DNA of 38,168 nucleotides from Oceanospirillales bacterium (GCA_007693685.1 REDB01000181.1:1-38168), one strand, 5' to 3'; positions 18,346 through 27,087 are shown, numbered from the stretch's first letter. The notes: generated by a model not told the origin, from the letters alone. Made by a program: numbers and translations.

Positions 18346-18807
18346 TTAATGGAGTGATGGATCTGGATTAGTTGCCTGAATGGAGGGTTTGACCTCATCA
18401 GGGGATGACCCTTTTTTTGCCTTTAATTCTTGAAGTGCCGCTTCGCAACGAAGTTGAGCACTTTCTAATTCTATTTTCGCCATCTGAATGTCGTTGAGTT
18501 GTTGCTCTAATTGACGCTGCTTTTGACCTAACGTATCCAACATTTTGAGCAACTGACGCTCGCTACCACTTTCCGTTTCGTCCCATAGGTCGAAAAGTTC
18601 TTTTGACTCGGCTAACGAAAATCCCAGACGCTTGCCACGTAAAATTAATTTAAGTCTGACCCTGTCTTTAGAACTGTAGATGCGAGTCTGTCCTTTACGC
18701 TCTGGTCTAAGAAGTCCTTCATCCTCATAAAAACGAATGCTGCGAGTGGTAATGTCAAATTCGCTAGCTAGTTCGCTTATAGAGTAAGTTCTTTTTTTTA
18801 AGCTCAT
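18346..18807 (-). CDS. liuR: MerR-family regulator of branched-chain amino acid catabolism
   Basis: 153-residue DNA-binding regulator. The N-terminal MerR winged helix is clear: YSISELASEFDITTRSIRFYEDEGLLRPERKGQTRIY, here split as SISELASEFDITTRSIRFYE and following, then a dimerisation coiled coil at about 85-135 (LDTLGQKQRQLEQQLNDIQM). There is no metal-binding cysteine loop of the MerR/CueR type, so the effector is likely an organic or acyl-CoA ligand. It is the first gene of the liu operon, as LiuR is in many gamma- and betaproteobacteria. AGGA is 7 bases before the start. A likely operator lies in its own promoter region and another before the transporter operon. Confidence 0.93.
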   Translation of the reverse strand: MSLKKRTYSISELASEFDITTRSIRFYEDEGLLRPERKGQTRIYSSKDRVRLKLILRGKRLGFSLAESKELFDLWDETESGSERQLLKMLDTLGQKQRQLEQQLNDIQMAKIELESAQLRCEAALQELKAKKGSSPDEVKPSIQATNPDPSLH

Positions 18808-18833
18808 GGAGTATTCCTCATCATTGTCATTTG

Positions 18834-18862
18834 AGATTACTCAAAGTTAACGTTTACGTAAA
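18834..18862 (-). promoter_or_regulatory. Probable liu operon promoter
   Basis: On the reverse strand TTTACG (18862-18857) and TAATCT (18839-18834) are separated by 17 bases, a plausible sigma-70 promoter about 30 bases before the liuR start. The 18-bp candidate LiuR element covers the -35 hexamer and most of the spacer, a position usual for MerR-family proteins. The hexamers are only fair matches. Confidence 0.5.
18845..18862. promoter_or_regulatory. Candidate LiuR operator 1 (liu side)
   Basis: AGTTAACGTTTACGTAAA, nearly palindromic around ACGT cores. It matches the element at 19024-19041 in 16 of 18 positions and lies over the putative liuR promoter. ACGT-rich imperfect palindromes of this kind are what comparative work has described for LiuR; the protein assignment here is inferred from position and the adjacent liuR gene. 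Confidence 0.65.
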
Positions 18863-18994
18863 GTGCTTTTTTGTGTTATTTTTAAACAATGTTTAGTGGG
18901 TAGGTTGGTTGCTAATTAGATAACTAACTAATTTAAATATAAAAATAACAATTTTATAAAGAATTTTACCGCCCACTAGACCAAAGTATTACTT

Positions 18995-19006
18995 GTAAAG
19001 CTTTAC
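18995..19006. repeat. 12-bp perfect palindrome GTAAAGCTTTAC
   Basis: GTAAAG/CTTTAC lies 18 bases before operator 2, between the divergent liu and transporter operons. It continues into CTTTACGTTTCG, which partly resembles the operator half-site, so it may be a weaker regulator site or part of the transporter promoter. No function can be assigned from sequence alone. Confidence 0.35.
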
Positions 19007-19023
19007 GTTTCGTTGCTAATTTA

Positions 19024-19041
19024 AGTTGACGCTTACGTAAA
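19024..19041. promoter_or_regulatory. Candidate LiuR operator 2 (transporter-etf side)
   Basis: AGTTGACGCTTACGTAAA, 16 of 18 positions identical to the element at 18845-18862. It sits about 50 bases before the first ATPase gene of the forward operon. TTGACG inside it could be a -35 box, but I see no convincing -10 at the right distance. The pair suggests that LiuR controls both divergent operons. Confidence 0.6.
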
Positions 19042-19092
19042 TGTAATGCAAGCAGGCTGGTCTACAACAATAAAAAGAGGCTGCACAATCTT

Positions 19093-19866
19093 ATGAGTTC
19101 TGAATTCGTTCTAGAAACCCGAGATCTTGTGAAAGAGTTTAAGGGGTTCACAGCCGTTGATAAGGTTAATCTAAAAGTTCGTCGAGGCCACATCCATGCC
19201 TTAATTGGCCCCAATGGTGCGGGAAAGACGACGGTATTTAACCTATTAACTAAGTTTCTGATTCCCACTAGAGGTCAGATTCTTTTCAATGAGCAAGATA
19301 TCACTTCGTTGAAGCCTGCTGCGATTGCACGCAAAGGTATCATTCGATCCTTTCAGATATCGGCAGTTTTCCCTCACATGACCGCTTTGGAAAATGTCAG
19401 AGTGGCCTTGCAGCGTTTTGAAGGGAATAGCTTCCATTTTTGGAAAAGTGAAAAAGCGCTCAATAAACTCAACGATCGCGCCTACGCTTTGCTTGAATCT
19501 GTGGGGCTAGAAAGCTTTGCAGATACAGTCACGGTAGAGATGTCTTATGGTCGTAAACGTGCTCTTGAGTTGGCGACTACCTTAGCCATGGAACCAGAGT
19601 TGGTTTTATTGGATGAGCCAACGCAGGGTATGGGGCACGAAGATGTTGATCGTGTCGTTGAGTTGATTCGTCAAGCCGCTGTCGGGCGCACCATTCTTAT
19701 GGTTGAGCATAACCTCAGTGTCGTCAGCAAATTGTGTGACCAGATCACCGTGTTAACGCGTGGTGCTGTTCTAACAGAAGGCGACTATCAAACGGTTTCT
19801 CAAAACCCTCAGGTTAAAGAAGCCTATATGGGTAGCGAAGCCAATGTTTTAGAGGGGGCTCACTAA
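19093..19866 (+). CDS. livG: Branched-chain-type ABC transporter ATPase (LivG family)
   Basis: 257-residue nucleotide-binding subunit. Walker A GPNGAGKTT (39-47) is intact, the signature is MSYGRKRALELA as usual for LivG in place of LSGGQ, Walker B is LVLLDEPTQGMG, and the switch histidine is in ILMVEHNLS. It should pair with the LivF-like ATPase to drive import through the LivH/LivM permeases. It is the first gene of the forward operon, which has an order with both ATPases before the binding protein. The stop overlaps the livF start by one base (TAATG), implying coupled translation. Confidence 0.93.
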   Translation: MSSEFVLETRDLVKEFKGFTAVDKVNLKVRRGHIHALIGPNGAGKTTVFNLLTKFLIPTRGQILFNEQDITSLKPAAIARKGIIRSFQISAVFPHMTALENVRVALQRFEGNSFHFWKSEKALNKLNDRAYALLESVGLESFADTVTVEMSYGRKRALELATTLAMEPELVLLDEPTQGMGHEDVDRVVELIRQAAVGRTILMVEHNLSVVSKLCDQITVLTRGAVLTEGDYQTVSQNPQVKEAYMGSEANVLEGAH

Positions 19867-20588
19867 TGGCGGATGCAATCAAACCCAACTATGAACAGTT
19901 GAAGATTACTGACCTTCATGCCTTTTATGGTGAGTCTCATATTCTCCATGGCATCGATATGCTTGTACGTCGTGGAGAATTAGTGACTTTACTTGGACGT
20001 AACGGTGCCGGTCGAAGCACAACATTAAAGTCCATTATGAACATGGTTGGGAATCGAACCGGTTCGATCATGATTAATGGGCGCGAAACGATAACCACTC
20101 AAGCTCATCATATTGCGCGCTTAGGTGTCGGTTACTGTCCGGAAGAGCGTGGTATTTTTTCCAGTTTGAACGTGGAAGAAAATTTAATGTTACCTCCCAC
20201 CGTTCGTAGCGGTGGTATGAGCTTAGATGAAATCTATGACATGTTTCCCAACCTTTATGAACGCCGTTTCAGCCAAGGAACGCGTCTATCCGGTGGCGAA
20301 CAGCAGATGCTAGCAATGGCTCGGATTCTTAGAACCGGAGCCAATATGCTGCTTCTTGATGAAATTACTGAAGGGTTAGCTCCTGTTATTGTTCAAAAGT
20401 TAGCAGAAGTACTCATCAAACTTAAAGAGAAGGGCTTAACTATTGTGTTGGTTGAGCAGAACTTCCGGTTTGCGGCCCCTTTAGCAGATCGTCATTACTT
20501 GATGGAGCATGGGCAGATTGTTGAAGAGATTCAAGCATCTGAACTTAGCCAGAAGCAAGAGTTACTGAATACCTATTTAGGCGTCTAG
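19866..20588 (+). CDS. livF: Branched-chain-type ABC transporter ATPase (LivF family) with altered Walker A
   Basis: 240-residue second ATPase of the importer. Signature LSGGEQQMLAMARIL, Walker B LLLDEITEGLAP and the LivF-type LVEQNF switch are present. The Walker A loop reads GRNGAGRST: the invariant lysine is arginine (R50, codon CGA at 20013-20015). Going from a lysine codon to CGA needs two base changes, so one miscalled base would not explain it. ATP binding here may be weakened, with the LivG subunit providing the standard site; some relatives of this subfamily may share the change. GGGGG before the overlapping ATG serves as ribosome binding site. Confidence 0.92.
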   Translation: MADAIKPNYEQLKITDLHAFYGESHILHGIDMLVRRGELVTLLGRNGAGRSTTLKSIMNMVGNRTGSIMINGRETITTQAHHIARLGVGYCPEERGIFSSLNVEENLMLPPTVRSGGMSLDEIYDMFPNLYERRFSQGTRLSGGEQQMLAMARILRTGANMLLLDEITEGLAPVIVQKLAEVLIKLKEKGLTIVLVEQNFRFAAPLADRHYLMEHGQIVEEIQASELSQKQELLNTYLGV

Positions 20589-20654
20589 CCTGTAACAAAA
20601 CGTGTTTGACGTTAACAACAAAAATAAAAGCCAATATGGCAATGGAGAAACACT

Positions 20655-21866
20655 ATGAAAACAATGAAAAAACTCCTCACTGCAGCGGTTGCATCAACGA
20701 TGATTGCAAGTGCTGCTCAAGCCGCAATCTCTGATAATGAAGTACGTATTGGCTACCTGGCAGATATGTCCGGTACCTATCGTGATCTGGCAGGTCCCAA
20801 TGGTCTGACAGCCTTGAGAATGGCGGTTGAGGATTTTGGTGGTCAAGTCAACGGTGCCCCCATCCGTGTTGTGAGTGCCGATGACCGCAATAGTCCCGAT
20901 GTAGCGTCCAGTACTGTTCGTCAGTGGATTGAGGCTGATGGTGTGGATATGGTTGCGGGTATGGTTGCCACCTCAGTGGCGCTTGCTGCAGTTAATATCA
21001 TCGAGCGTGCTGATAAGTTAGCGATTATCTCGGGTTCTGCGGCATCCAGTATCACCAACGAACATTGCACCCCTAACCATATTCATTATGTTTATGATAC
21101 TTATCCCTTAGCCAATGGTACGGCAAAAGCAGTGGTAGATGAGGGCGGTAAATCCTGGTTTATCTTAACCGCAGACTATGCATTTGGTCATGCGCTGGAA
21201 GCGGATATTGAAAGAGTTGTGACTGCGAATGGTGGCACTGTTGTACAGAAGGTTCGTCATCCTTTCCCAACCGGAGATTTCTCTTCGTTCATTCTTCAAG
21301 CGCAAAGCTCAGGAGCTGATGTTGTCGGTCTAGCTAATGCTGGTTCTGATACCATCAATGCGATCACCACTGCGGGTGAGTTTGGTTTGACTCAATCAGG
21401 TCAGTCCATAGCCGCCATGGTGATGTTCTTAAATGACGTACATGCTCTGGGTGTAGAAGCGGCCCAGGGTATTCAGTTAACCACCGGTTGGTACTGGGAC
21501 ATGAATGATGAAACCCGTGCATGGGCTGATCGCTTTATGGAAAGAACCGGTGTTCGTCCAGGCATGGTTCATGCAGGTATCTACTCAAGTACTATGCATT
21601 ATCTTAATGCGATTCAAGCCACTGGAACGGATGATACGCAAACGGTTCGTCGTCACATGATGGATACACCGATCAACGATATGTTCGCGACCAACGGCAT
21701 TATTCGTGAAGACGGTCGTATGGTGCATGATATGTATCTTGCTCAGGTAAAAACACCAGCTGAATCTACCAACGAATGGGATTTGTATAACATCGTTCGT
21801 ACCATTCCTGCTGATGAAGCTTACCGTCCACTCTCTGAAAGTGTATGCAGACTGGTTAACAACTAA
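20655..21866 (+). CDS. ABC transporter substrate-binding protein, branched-chain amino acid type
   Basis: 403-residue periplasmic protein of the type I (Leu/Ile/Val-like, Peripla_BP_6) fold. Signal peptide MKKLLTAAVASTMIASAAQA is followed by the mature start ISDNEVRIGYLADMSG. Recognisable stretches are DDRNSPDVASSTVRQWIEAD, SGSAASSITNEHC and TADYAFGHALEADIERVV. Two cysteines (in NEHCTPNH and SVCRLVNN) could form a disulfide. GGAG lies 7 bases before the ATG. Ligand is uncertain: gene context favours branched-chain amino acids or related short acids, but homologues in this superfamily also bind aromatic acids, amides and urea. A GC-rich hairpin directly after the gene probably raises its mRNA level relative to the permeases. 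Confidence 0.92.
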   Translation: MKTMKKLLTAAVASTMIASAAQAAISDNEVRIGYLADMSGTYRDLAGPNGLTALRMAVEDFGGQVNGAPIRVVSADDRNSPDVASSTVRQWIEADGVDMVAGMVATSVALAAVNIIERADKLAIISGSAASSITNEHCTPNHIHYVYDTYPLANGTAKAVVDEGGKSWFILTADYAFGHALEADIERVVTANGGTVVQKVRHPFPTGDFSSFILQAQSSGADVVGLANAGSDTINAITTAGEFGLTQSGQSIAAMVMFLNDVHALGVEAAQGIQLTTGWYWDMNDETRAWADRFMERTGVRPGMVHAGIYSSTMHYLNAIQATGTDDTQTVRRHMMDTPINDMFATNGIIREDGRMVHDMYLAQVKTPAESTNEWDLYNIVRTIPADEAYRPLSESVCRLVNN

Positions 21867-21874
21867 TCTGTGTG

Positions 21875-21896
21875 GCGCGCTCAGTTATGAGCGCGC
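21875..21896 (+). terminator. Intra-operon hairpin after the binding-protein gene
   Basis: Perfect 8-bp stem GCGCGCTC (21875-21882) / GAGCGCGC (21889-21896) with a 6-base loop, followed by TCTTT. It lies between the binding-protein stop and the livH start. The T-run is short, so it is more likely a partial terminator or a 3' stabilising structure than the end of the operon. Confidence 0.65.
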
Positions 21897-21942
21897 TCTT
21901 TAGATGTTTGGCTGAAAGTTATTTCTAACTGGGATATTCATT

Positions 21943-22830
21943 ATGAGCATGATATTCGGAGTACCTATTGCTGTACTCTCAGGTCAGCTTTTGCTTGGAC
22001 TGATTAATGGCGCATTTTACGCCTTATTAAGTTTAGGTTTGGCCGTTATATTCGGTTTGCTTAAGATTATTAACTTTGCCCACGGTGCATTTTATATGCT
22101 GGGTGCTCTTTGCACAGTGGTTTTATTTAATACGCTTGGCATTAATTATTGGGTGGCTTTATTTCTCGCACCTTTAATCGTCGGTACGCTTGGAATATTG
22201 ATTGAATATTTCTTACTCCGAAAAATCGCTAATGAAGATCACCTCTACAGTTTGCTGCTGACCTTTGGGGTGGCACTGGTTATTCAAGGGGTTCTCACCA
22301 ATATCTACGGTGTGTCTGGTATGCGTTATGCCATACCCGAGGTGTTTAGAGGGGGCGTGAACCTTGGCTTTATGTTCCTGCCTTACTACCGCGCTTGGGT
22401 AATCGTGGCGGCGTTAGTGGTGTGTTTTGGAACCTGGTTTATGATCGAAAAAACCAAGCTAGGTTCCTATCTCCGTGCCGGTACCGAAAACTCTAAACTG
22501 ATGCAGGCGTTTGGTATCAACGTACCGCTGCTGGTGAGTTTAACTTATGGCTTTGGCGTTATGTTGGCTGCCTTTGCCGGTGTGCTTGCCGCTCCTATTT
22601 ACTCTGTTACCCCTGTGATGGGTGGAAACATTTTAATCATCGTATTTGCGGTGGTAGTGATCGGTGGCATGGGATCAATCGTTGGATCTATCTTTACAGG
22701 TCTAGCAATGGGCATCATTGAAGGTCTGACTAAAGTGTTTTATCCCGAAGCATCCAGTACCGTTATTTTCTTAGTGATGGTTATTGTCTTGTTGGTGCGT
22801 CCAGCAGGCTTATTTGGAAAGGAGGCATAG
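21943..22830 (+). CDS. livH: Branched-chain-type ABC transporter permease (LivH family)
   Basis: 295-residue inner-membrane permease with about eight hydrophobic segments. Family landmarks are LLGLINGAFYALLSLGLAVI near the N-terminus, INFAHGAFYMLGA, and the ATPase-contact region with GTENSKLMQAFGINV, which corresponds to the EAA-like loop. It ends with the usual LVRPAGLFGKEA. GGGA lies upstream of the ATG. It should dimerise with LivM to form the channel. Confidence 0.94.
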   Translation: MSMIFGVPIAVLSGQLLLGLINGAFYALLSLGLAVIFGLLKIINFAHGAFYMLGALCTVVLFNTLGINYWVALFLAPLIVGTLGILIEYFLLRKIANEDHLYSLLLTFGVALVIQGVLTNIYGVSGMRYAIPEVFRGGVNLGFMFLPYYRAWVIVAALVVCFGTWFMIEKTKLGSYLRAGTENSKLMQAFGINVPLLVSLTYGFGVMLAAFAGVLAAPIYSVTPVMGGNILIIVFAVVVIGGMGSIVGSIFTGLAMGIIEGLTKVFYPEASSTVIFLVMVIVLLVRPAGLFGKEA

Positions 22831-22832
22831 TC

Positions 22833-23828
22833 ATGTCGACTTCAGCAATAAAAACTCATTCTCGCAAAGCCTATTTGGAATCTAAGCAAAGAGCGGCGCG
22901 CCGTAATATGATCCTTTACGGGGTATTAATTGCCTTTGCTTTAGTTGCACCGGTGATATTTTACCCAGTCTTTTTAATGAAGGTGCTGTGTTTTGCACTA
23001 TTCGCCATAGCGTTTAATCTATTACTGGGGTATGTCGGTTTATTGTCATTTGGCCATGCCGCTTTTTTGGCAACCGGTGGATATACCACAGGATATTTAC
23101 TGACTACTTATTCCGGCTTTAGCCCTGAAATGGCGATTATCATCGCTACTGCAGCGGCAACCTTGCTCGGTTTTGCTTTTGGTGTGATCGCAATTCGTCG
23201 TCAGGGCATTTACTTTGCGATGATTACTCTGGCGTTGGCCCAGCTAGTGTTTTTCTTTTACTTACAGTCGCCCTTTACCCGTGGTGAAGACGGTATGCAT
23301 GGTATTCCAAGAGGAACATTACTAGGTTTTATCGATCTGCAAAATAACTTAGCCATGTACTATTTTGTGCTTGCTGTGTTTATTTTTGGCTTTGCGCTGG
23401 TTCAGCGTATTGTTCATTCTCCTTATGGGCATGTCTTAAAAGCCATTAAAGAGAACGAGCCACGTGCTATCTCATTGGGTTATAACGTTGATCGCTACAA
23501 GTTAGTTGCGTTCACTATCTCCGCTGCTCTTGCGGGTCTAGCCGGTTCGGTCAAAACCATCGTTTTCCAATTAGCCTCATTGACTGATGCGCATTGGCAC
23601 ATGTCTGGTGAAGTGATTCTGATGACATTGGTCGGCGGTGTAGGAACACTACTTGGTCCTGTTATCGGTGCAGCTTTTGTTATCAGTCTTGAGCATCAAT
23701 TGGCGCAGAGCCCATTGGGTGATTGGGTGGACGTTATACTGGGTGTAATTTTTATTCTGTGTGTATTGATGTTTAGAGCTGGTTTTGTCGGTGAATTCCA
23801 GAAATTCTATAAAAAGAACTTTAAATAA
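22833..23828 (+). CDS. livM: Branched-chain-type ABC transporter permease (LivM family)
   Basis: 331-residue inner-membrane permease. The charged cytoplasmic N-terminus is followed by multiple hydrophobic helices; LivM landmarks are NLLLGYVGLLSFGHAAF, FAMITLALAQLVFFF and SPYGHVLKAIKENEPRAISL, the cytoplasmic loop that contacts the ATPase. The ribosome binding site AAGGAGG lies inside the end of livH, only 2 bases separate the genes, and coupling is expected. Length and topology fit the family. Confidence 0.94.
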   Translation: MSTSAIKTHSRKAYLESKQRAARRNMILYGVLIAFALVAPVIFYPVFLMKVLCFALFAIAFNLLLGYVGLLSFGHAAFLATGGYTTGYLLTTYSGFSPEMAIIIATAAATLLGFAFGVIAIRRQGIYFAMITLALAQLVFFFYLQSPFTRGEDGMHGIPRGTLLGFIDLQNNLAMYYFVLAVFIFGFALVQRIVHSPYGHVLKAIKENEPRAISLGYNVDRYKLVAFTISAALAGLAGSVKTIVFQLASLTDAHWHMSGEVILMTLVGGVGTLLGPVIGAAFVISLEHQLAQSPLGDWVDVILGVIFILCVLMFRAGFVGEFQKFYKKNFK

Positions 23829-23859
23829 TCTTGAGCATTATGTTGGGTGAGGAATGACG

Positions 23860-24612
23860 ATGAAGTTACTCGTCGCGGTAAAAAGAGTCATCGATTACAA
23901 CGTAAAGGTTAGAGTTAAGTCAGATCGTACCGATGTTGACTTAGCTAATGTGAAAATGTCGCTTAATCCTTTTTGTGAAATAGCGGTGGAAGAAGCGGTT
24001 AGGTTAAAAGAGAAGGGTGTAGCTTCTGAAGTGCTAGTGGTTTCTGTTGGTAGCAAAGCCTGCCAAGAACAACTTCGCACTGCTTTAGCTTTGGGTGCAG
24101 ATAGAGCCATTCAGGTTGAAGGCCCTGAGAATCCAGATTCTCTCTCGGTAGCAAGAATTCTTGCAGCGATAGTGAAGCGTGAGGAACCGGGTTTGATCTT
24201 ATTAGGCAAGCAATCTATCGACTCGGATAATAATCAAACCGGTCAGATGCTAGCAGCACTGATAGATCGTCCCCAAGCGACATTTATCTCTGAGATACAT
24301 CTCGAAGGCGATCAATTAACGGCTACGCGAGAAGTGGATGGCGGCTTACAAACTCTTAAGTTGACCTTACCTGCGGTGGTAACCACGGATTTGCGGCTGA
24401 ATGAACCTCGCTATGCATCTTTGCCTAACATTATGAAAGCGAAGAAAAAACCGCTAGATGTGATGACGGCGGACGAACTGGGCGTCACGATCGAAAATCG
24501 TATTAATCTGGTTAGCGTTGAACCACCTGCTGAACGTAGTGCGGGTATTAAGGTGTCCTCTGTAACAGAGTTGGTCGAAAAACTTCGCCAAGAAGCTAAG
24601 GTGATCGCATGA
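23860..24612 (+). CDS. etfB: Electron transfer flavoprotein, beta subunit
   Basis: Small ETF subunit, 250 residues, which binds AMP and forms the docking surface for acyl-CoA dehydrogenases. The N-terminus [20 protein letters not shown] and segments [16 protein letters not shown] and [19 protein letters not shown] are typical. An ATG at 23854 has GAGGA immediately before it with no room to initiate; the ATG at 23860 is 6 bases from GAGGA and gives the standard N-terminus, so I chose it. Its stop overlaps the etfA start as ATGA. Placed with liu genes across the divergent promoter, it probably accepts electrons from LiuA. Confidence 0.96.
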   Translation: MKLLVAVKRVIDYNVKVRVKSDRTDVDLANVKMSLNPFCEIAVEEAVRLKEKGVASEVLVVSVGSKACQEQLRTALALGADRAIQVEGPENPDSLSVARILAAIVKREEPGLILLGKQSIDSDNNQTGQMLAALIDRPQATFISEIHLEGDQLTATREVDGGLQTLKLTLPAVVTTDLRLNEPRYASLPNIMKAKKKPLDVMTADELGVTIENRINLVSVEPPAERSAGIKVSSVTELVEKLRQEAKVIA

Positions 24613-25538
24613 GTATTTTGATTTTAGCTGAACATGATAATCAAACCCTAAAACCTGTGACCTTGAGCGTTATTGCTGCGGCTAAAGCCATAGGTGGTGA
24701 TATTACTGTGTTGGTTGCGGGTCAGGGTTGTGCTCAAGTCGCTGAACAGGTTGCTCAGGCAGAGGGTGTCACTAAGGTGCTATTAGCAGACTCAGCCAGT
24801 TATCAGCATCAACTCGCTGAAAATATTGCGCCCTTAATGGTTGAGCAAGCTTCTGGTTCAACTCATCTATTAGCTGCTGCTACCACCACAGGCAAAAATA
24901 TTTTTCCTCGAGTTGCTGCGTTATTAGGTGTCAATCAGATCTCTGAAGTCTTGGCGGTAGAGTCTTCTAATCGATTCAAGCGAGCTATTTATGCAGGTAA
25001 TGCCATTGCCACGGTGGAGTCATCTGAAGCTATTCAGGTAATGACCATTCGCGGTACAGCCTTTGATGCGGTTTCAGCAACCGGAAATAGTGCTGAAGTG
25101 ATTAAGCTTTCAAGTGAATTTAATAGTTCAGCTATTAGCTTTATCAGCGAAGCGCTGGCGGAGTCTGATCGCCCTGAATTGACCGCCGCAAAAGTAGTGG
25201 TATCAGGAGGGCGTGGTGTTGCCAGTGCGGAAAATTTTGAGATGCTATATCGTCTTGCGGATAAACTCGGTGCAGCAGTGGGCGCCTCAAGAGCAGCTGT
25301 TGATGCTGGTTATGTTCCTAACGATATGCAGGTCGGTCAAACAGGTAAATTGGTTGCCCCAGAGCTTTATATCGCCATAGGTATCTCTGGTGCGATTCAG
25401 CATTTAGCGGGCATGAAAGATTCAAAAGTGATCGTCGCTATCAACAAGGATGAAGAAGCGCCTATTTTTCAGGTTGCTGATTACGGCTTAGTCGCTGATC
25501 TTTTTGAGGCAGTTCCAGAATTGGAAAAAACGGTTTGA
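24609..25538 (+). CDS. etfA: Electron transfer flavoprotein, alpha subunit
   Basis: 309-residue large ETF subunit that holds FAD and passes electrons to ETF-ubiquinone oxidoreductase. The C-terminal FAD domain is clear: [54 protein letters not shown] and [12 protein letters not shown], then the conserved end [20 protein letters not shown]. No ETF-QO gene lies in the window. Start codon overlaps the etfB stop by 4 bases. Confidence 0.96.
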   Translation: MSILILAEHDNQTLKPVTLSVIAAAKAIGGDITVLVAGQGCAQVAEQVAQAEGVTKVLLADSASYQHQLAENIAPLMVEQASGSTHLLAAATTTGKNIFPRVAALLGVNQISEVLAVESSNRFKRAIYAGNAIATVESSEAIQVMTIRGTAFDAVSATGNSAEVIKLSSEFNSSAISFISEALAESDRPELTAAKVVVSGGRGVASAENFEMLYRLADKLGAAVGASRAAVDAGYVPNDMQVGQTGKLVAPELYIAIGISGAIQHLAGMKDSKVIVAINKDEEAPIFQVADYGLVADLFEAVPELEKTV

Positions 25539-25591
25539 ATAAACGGTTATAACAAGCTGTTTAAATAAGCCAATTTAGTTAGGAGTAGAAG

Positions 25592-26191
25592 ATGCCTTGT
25601 TATCGGATAGATTCAGTCACACCGGTTGTTCATCCCACTGCCTTTGTTCATCCAACGGCAGTGTTAATCGGTGATGTGCAGGTTGGACCTGGCTGTTACG
25701 TTGGTCCAAATGCCTGCTTACGTGGTGATTTTGGCCGAATTATCATGAAACAAGGCAGCAATATTCAAGATACCTGCGTGATGCACGGCTTTCCTGGCTC
25801 AGATACTGTTATAGAGAAGAATGGTCATGTAGGACATGGAGCTGTGTTGCATGGCTGTATCGTGGGTGAGGATGCTTTGATCGGCATGAATGCGGTAGTC
25901 ATGGATAATGCCATCATCGCGGCCCGTTCATTTGTTGCTGCAACCGCCTTTGTTAAAGCCAACTTTACCTGTGAAGAAGCCTCTTTAATTGTCGGTGCTC
26001 CTGCGAAGGTGGTCAGACAGTTATCAGAGGATGAAATGACTTGGAAGCGCAAAGGTACGGCTGTGTATCAACGCTTAACCGAGCGTTGCCATGAGAGTTT
26101 AGAGCTTTGTGAGCCGTTATCCGAAGTGGAAGAAAATCGTCCTCGTATTGATGCAGGTAGCTTGCAGCCTAAAAAAACAAGTGGGATTTAA
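25592..26191 (+). CDS. paaY: PaaY-like hexapeptide-repeat protein (gamma-carbonic-anhydrase fold)
   Basis: 199-residue left-handed beta-helix protein, trimeric in its family. From memory it aligns along most of its length with E. coli Paa[65 protein letters not shown] and a C-terminal helix. Probable zinc histidines are H65, H82 and H87. PaaY is a metal-dependent thioesterase that releases CoA from dead-end phenylacetate intermediates; CaiE and plain gamma-carbonic anhydrases are the alternatives. No phenylacetate genes are present here. An AGGAG lies 7 bases before the start. In this operon a housekeeping acyl-CoA thioesterase role is inferred. Confidence 0.85.
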   Translation: MPCYRIDSVTPVVHPTAFVHPTAVLIGDVQVGPGCYVGPNACLRGDFGRIIMKQGSNIQDTCVMHGFPGSDTVIEKNGHVGHGAVLHGCIVGEDALIGMNAVVMDNAIIAARSFVAATAFVKANFTCEEASLIVGAPAKVVRQLSEDEMTWKRKGTAVYQRLTERCHESLELCEPLSEVEENRPRIDAGSLQPKKTSGI

Positions 26192-26198
26192 AGGCATT

Positions 26199-27044
26199 AT
26201 GAACGATATGACCACCATGACCGATAGCCTAATGGATCAGTGTTCAGTGGGAAAACCACAGATTATGGATCGTTTTGTTGATATTCCGGGCGGGCAAGTA
26301 TTCGTTAGAACATGGTTGCCCGCAGTGATTCAATCGGAAGTTCCTATGCTATTGCTGCATGACTCATTAGGAAGTGTGGCTCAATGGCGTAACTTTCCAC
26401 AACAGCTATCAGAGCATTTACAGCGCCCAGTGATTGCCTATGACCGCTTAGGTTTTGGTCAATCGACATCGCGTCAGTCACTACCATCCTATGACTTTAT
26501 TACTGAAGAAGCTGAAGTGGTTTTTCCAGTTTTATGTCAGGCATTGAAAATTGATCAATGTTGCCTAGTTGGACACAGCGTCGGCGGAGCCATGGCGATA
26601 GCGATTGCCTCTTTGCATCCTCGTGAGTGTAAAGCGGTAATAACCTTGGCTGCACCGGTTGAAATTCATGATCGACTATTAGAAGGAATTGAAGAAGCAA
26701 AACAGTTTTTTGCACACACTGAGACCTTCAATAAACTTAGAAAATGGCATGGTGAGAAAACACGTTGGGTGTTAGACGCTTGGACAGAAACTTGGTTGTC
26801 AGATGGCTTTAGTTCGTGGACGATCTATCCCTATCTACCGAAGATTACCGCGCCCGTGTTAGCTATGCATGGTGATTCGGATGAGTATGGCCCTGCCAGT
26901 CTGTCGGTTCGTATCGCAGAAGGTATTAAGGGGAAAGGTCAGCAAGCAACCATTAGGAATTGTGGGCATATTCCTCATGCGGAACAGACCGCTGATGTGT
27001 TGGCGCTGATCGCTGAGTTTTTAACGAAGTACAAAGTGAGTTAG
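26199..27044 (+). CDS. Alpha/beta hydrolase
   Basis: 281 residues, cytoplasmic. The fold is marked by VPMLLLHDSLGSVAQW (oxyanion-hole region), the nucleophile elbow GHSVGG (S127), the acid in LAMHGDSDEYGP (D226 or D228) and the histidine in NCGHIPHAEQ (H257), so the triad is complete. The ATG at 26199 follows AAAGG and lies 7 bases after the paaY stop; an upstream in-frame ATG at 26109 would overlap paaY by 83 bases and is less likely. It is the last gene of the transporter-etf operon. Possible substrates are esters, lactones or thioesters; none can be chosen from sequence. Confidence 0.88.
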   Translation: MNDMTTMTDSLMDQCSVGKPQIMDRFVDIPGGQVFVRTWLPAVIQSEVPMLLLHDSLGSVAQWRNFPQQLSEHLQRPVIAYDRLGFGQSTSRQSLPSYDFITEEAEVVFPVLCQALKIDQCCLVGHSVGGAMAIAIASLHPRECKAVITLAAPVEIHDRLLEGIEEAKQFFAHTETFNKLRKWHGEKTRWVLDAWTETWLSDGFSSWTIYPYLPKITAPVLAMHGDSDEYGPASLSVRIAEGIKGKGQQATIRNCGHIPHAEQTADVLALIAEFLTKYKVS

Positions 27045-27054
27045 TCTACTTATG

Positions 27055-27087
27055 GTTAATGATTAAGCTTTAACCTTAATCATTAAC
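27055..27087. terminator. Hairpin between convergent operons
   Basis: Perfect 13-bp inverted repeat GTTAATGATTAAG (27055-27067) / CTTAATCATTAAC (27075-27087) around a 7-base loop, lying exactly between the hydrolase stop (27044) and the kinase stop (27089). It is A+T-rich and lacks long T-runs, but its position suits a bidirectional terminator. Confidence 0.6.

Noticed and set aside
26109-26198. Upstream start for the alpha/beta hydrolase
   Set aside because: It would overlap paaY by 83 bases and add a 30-residue extension outside the fold; the ATG at 26199 follows AAAGG directly after paaY.
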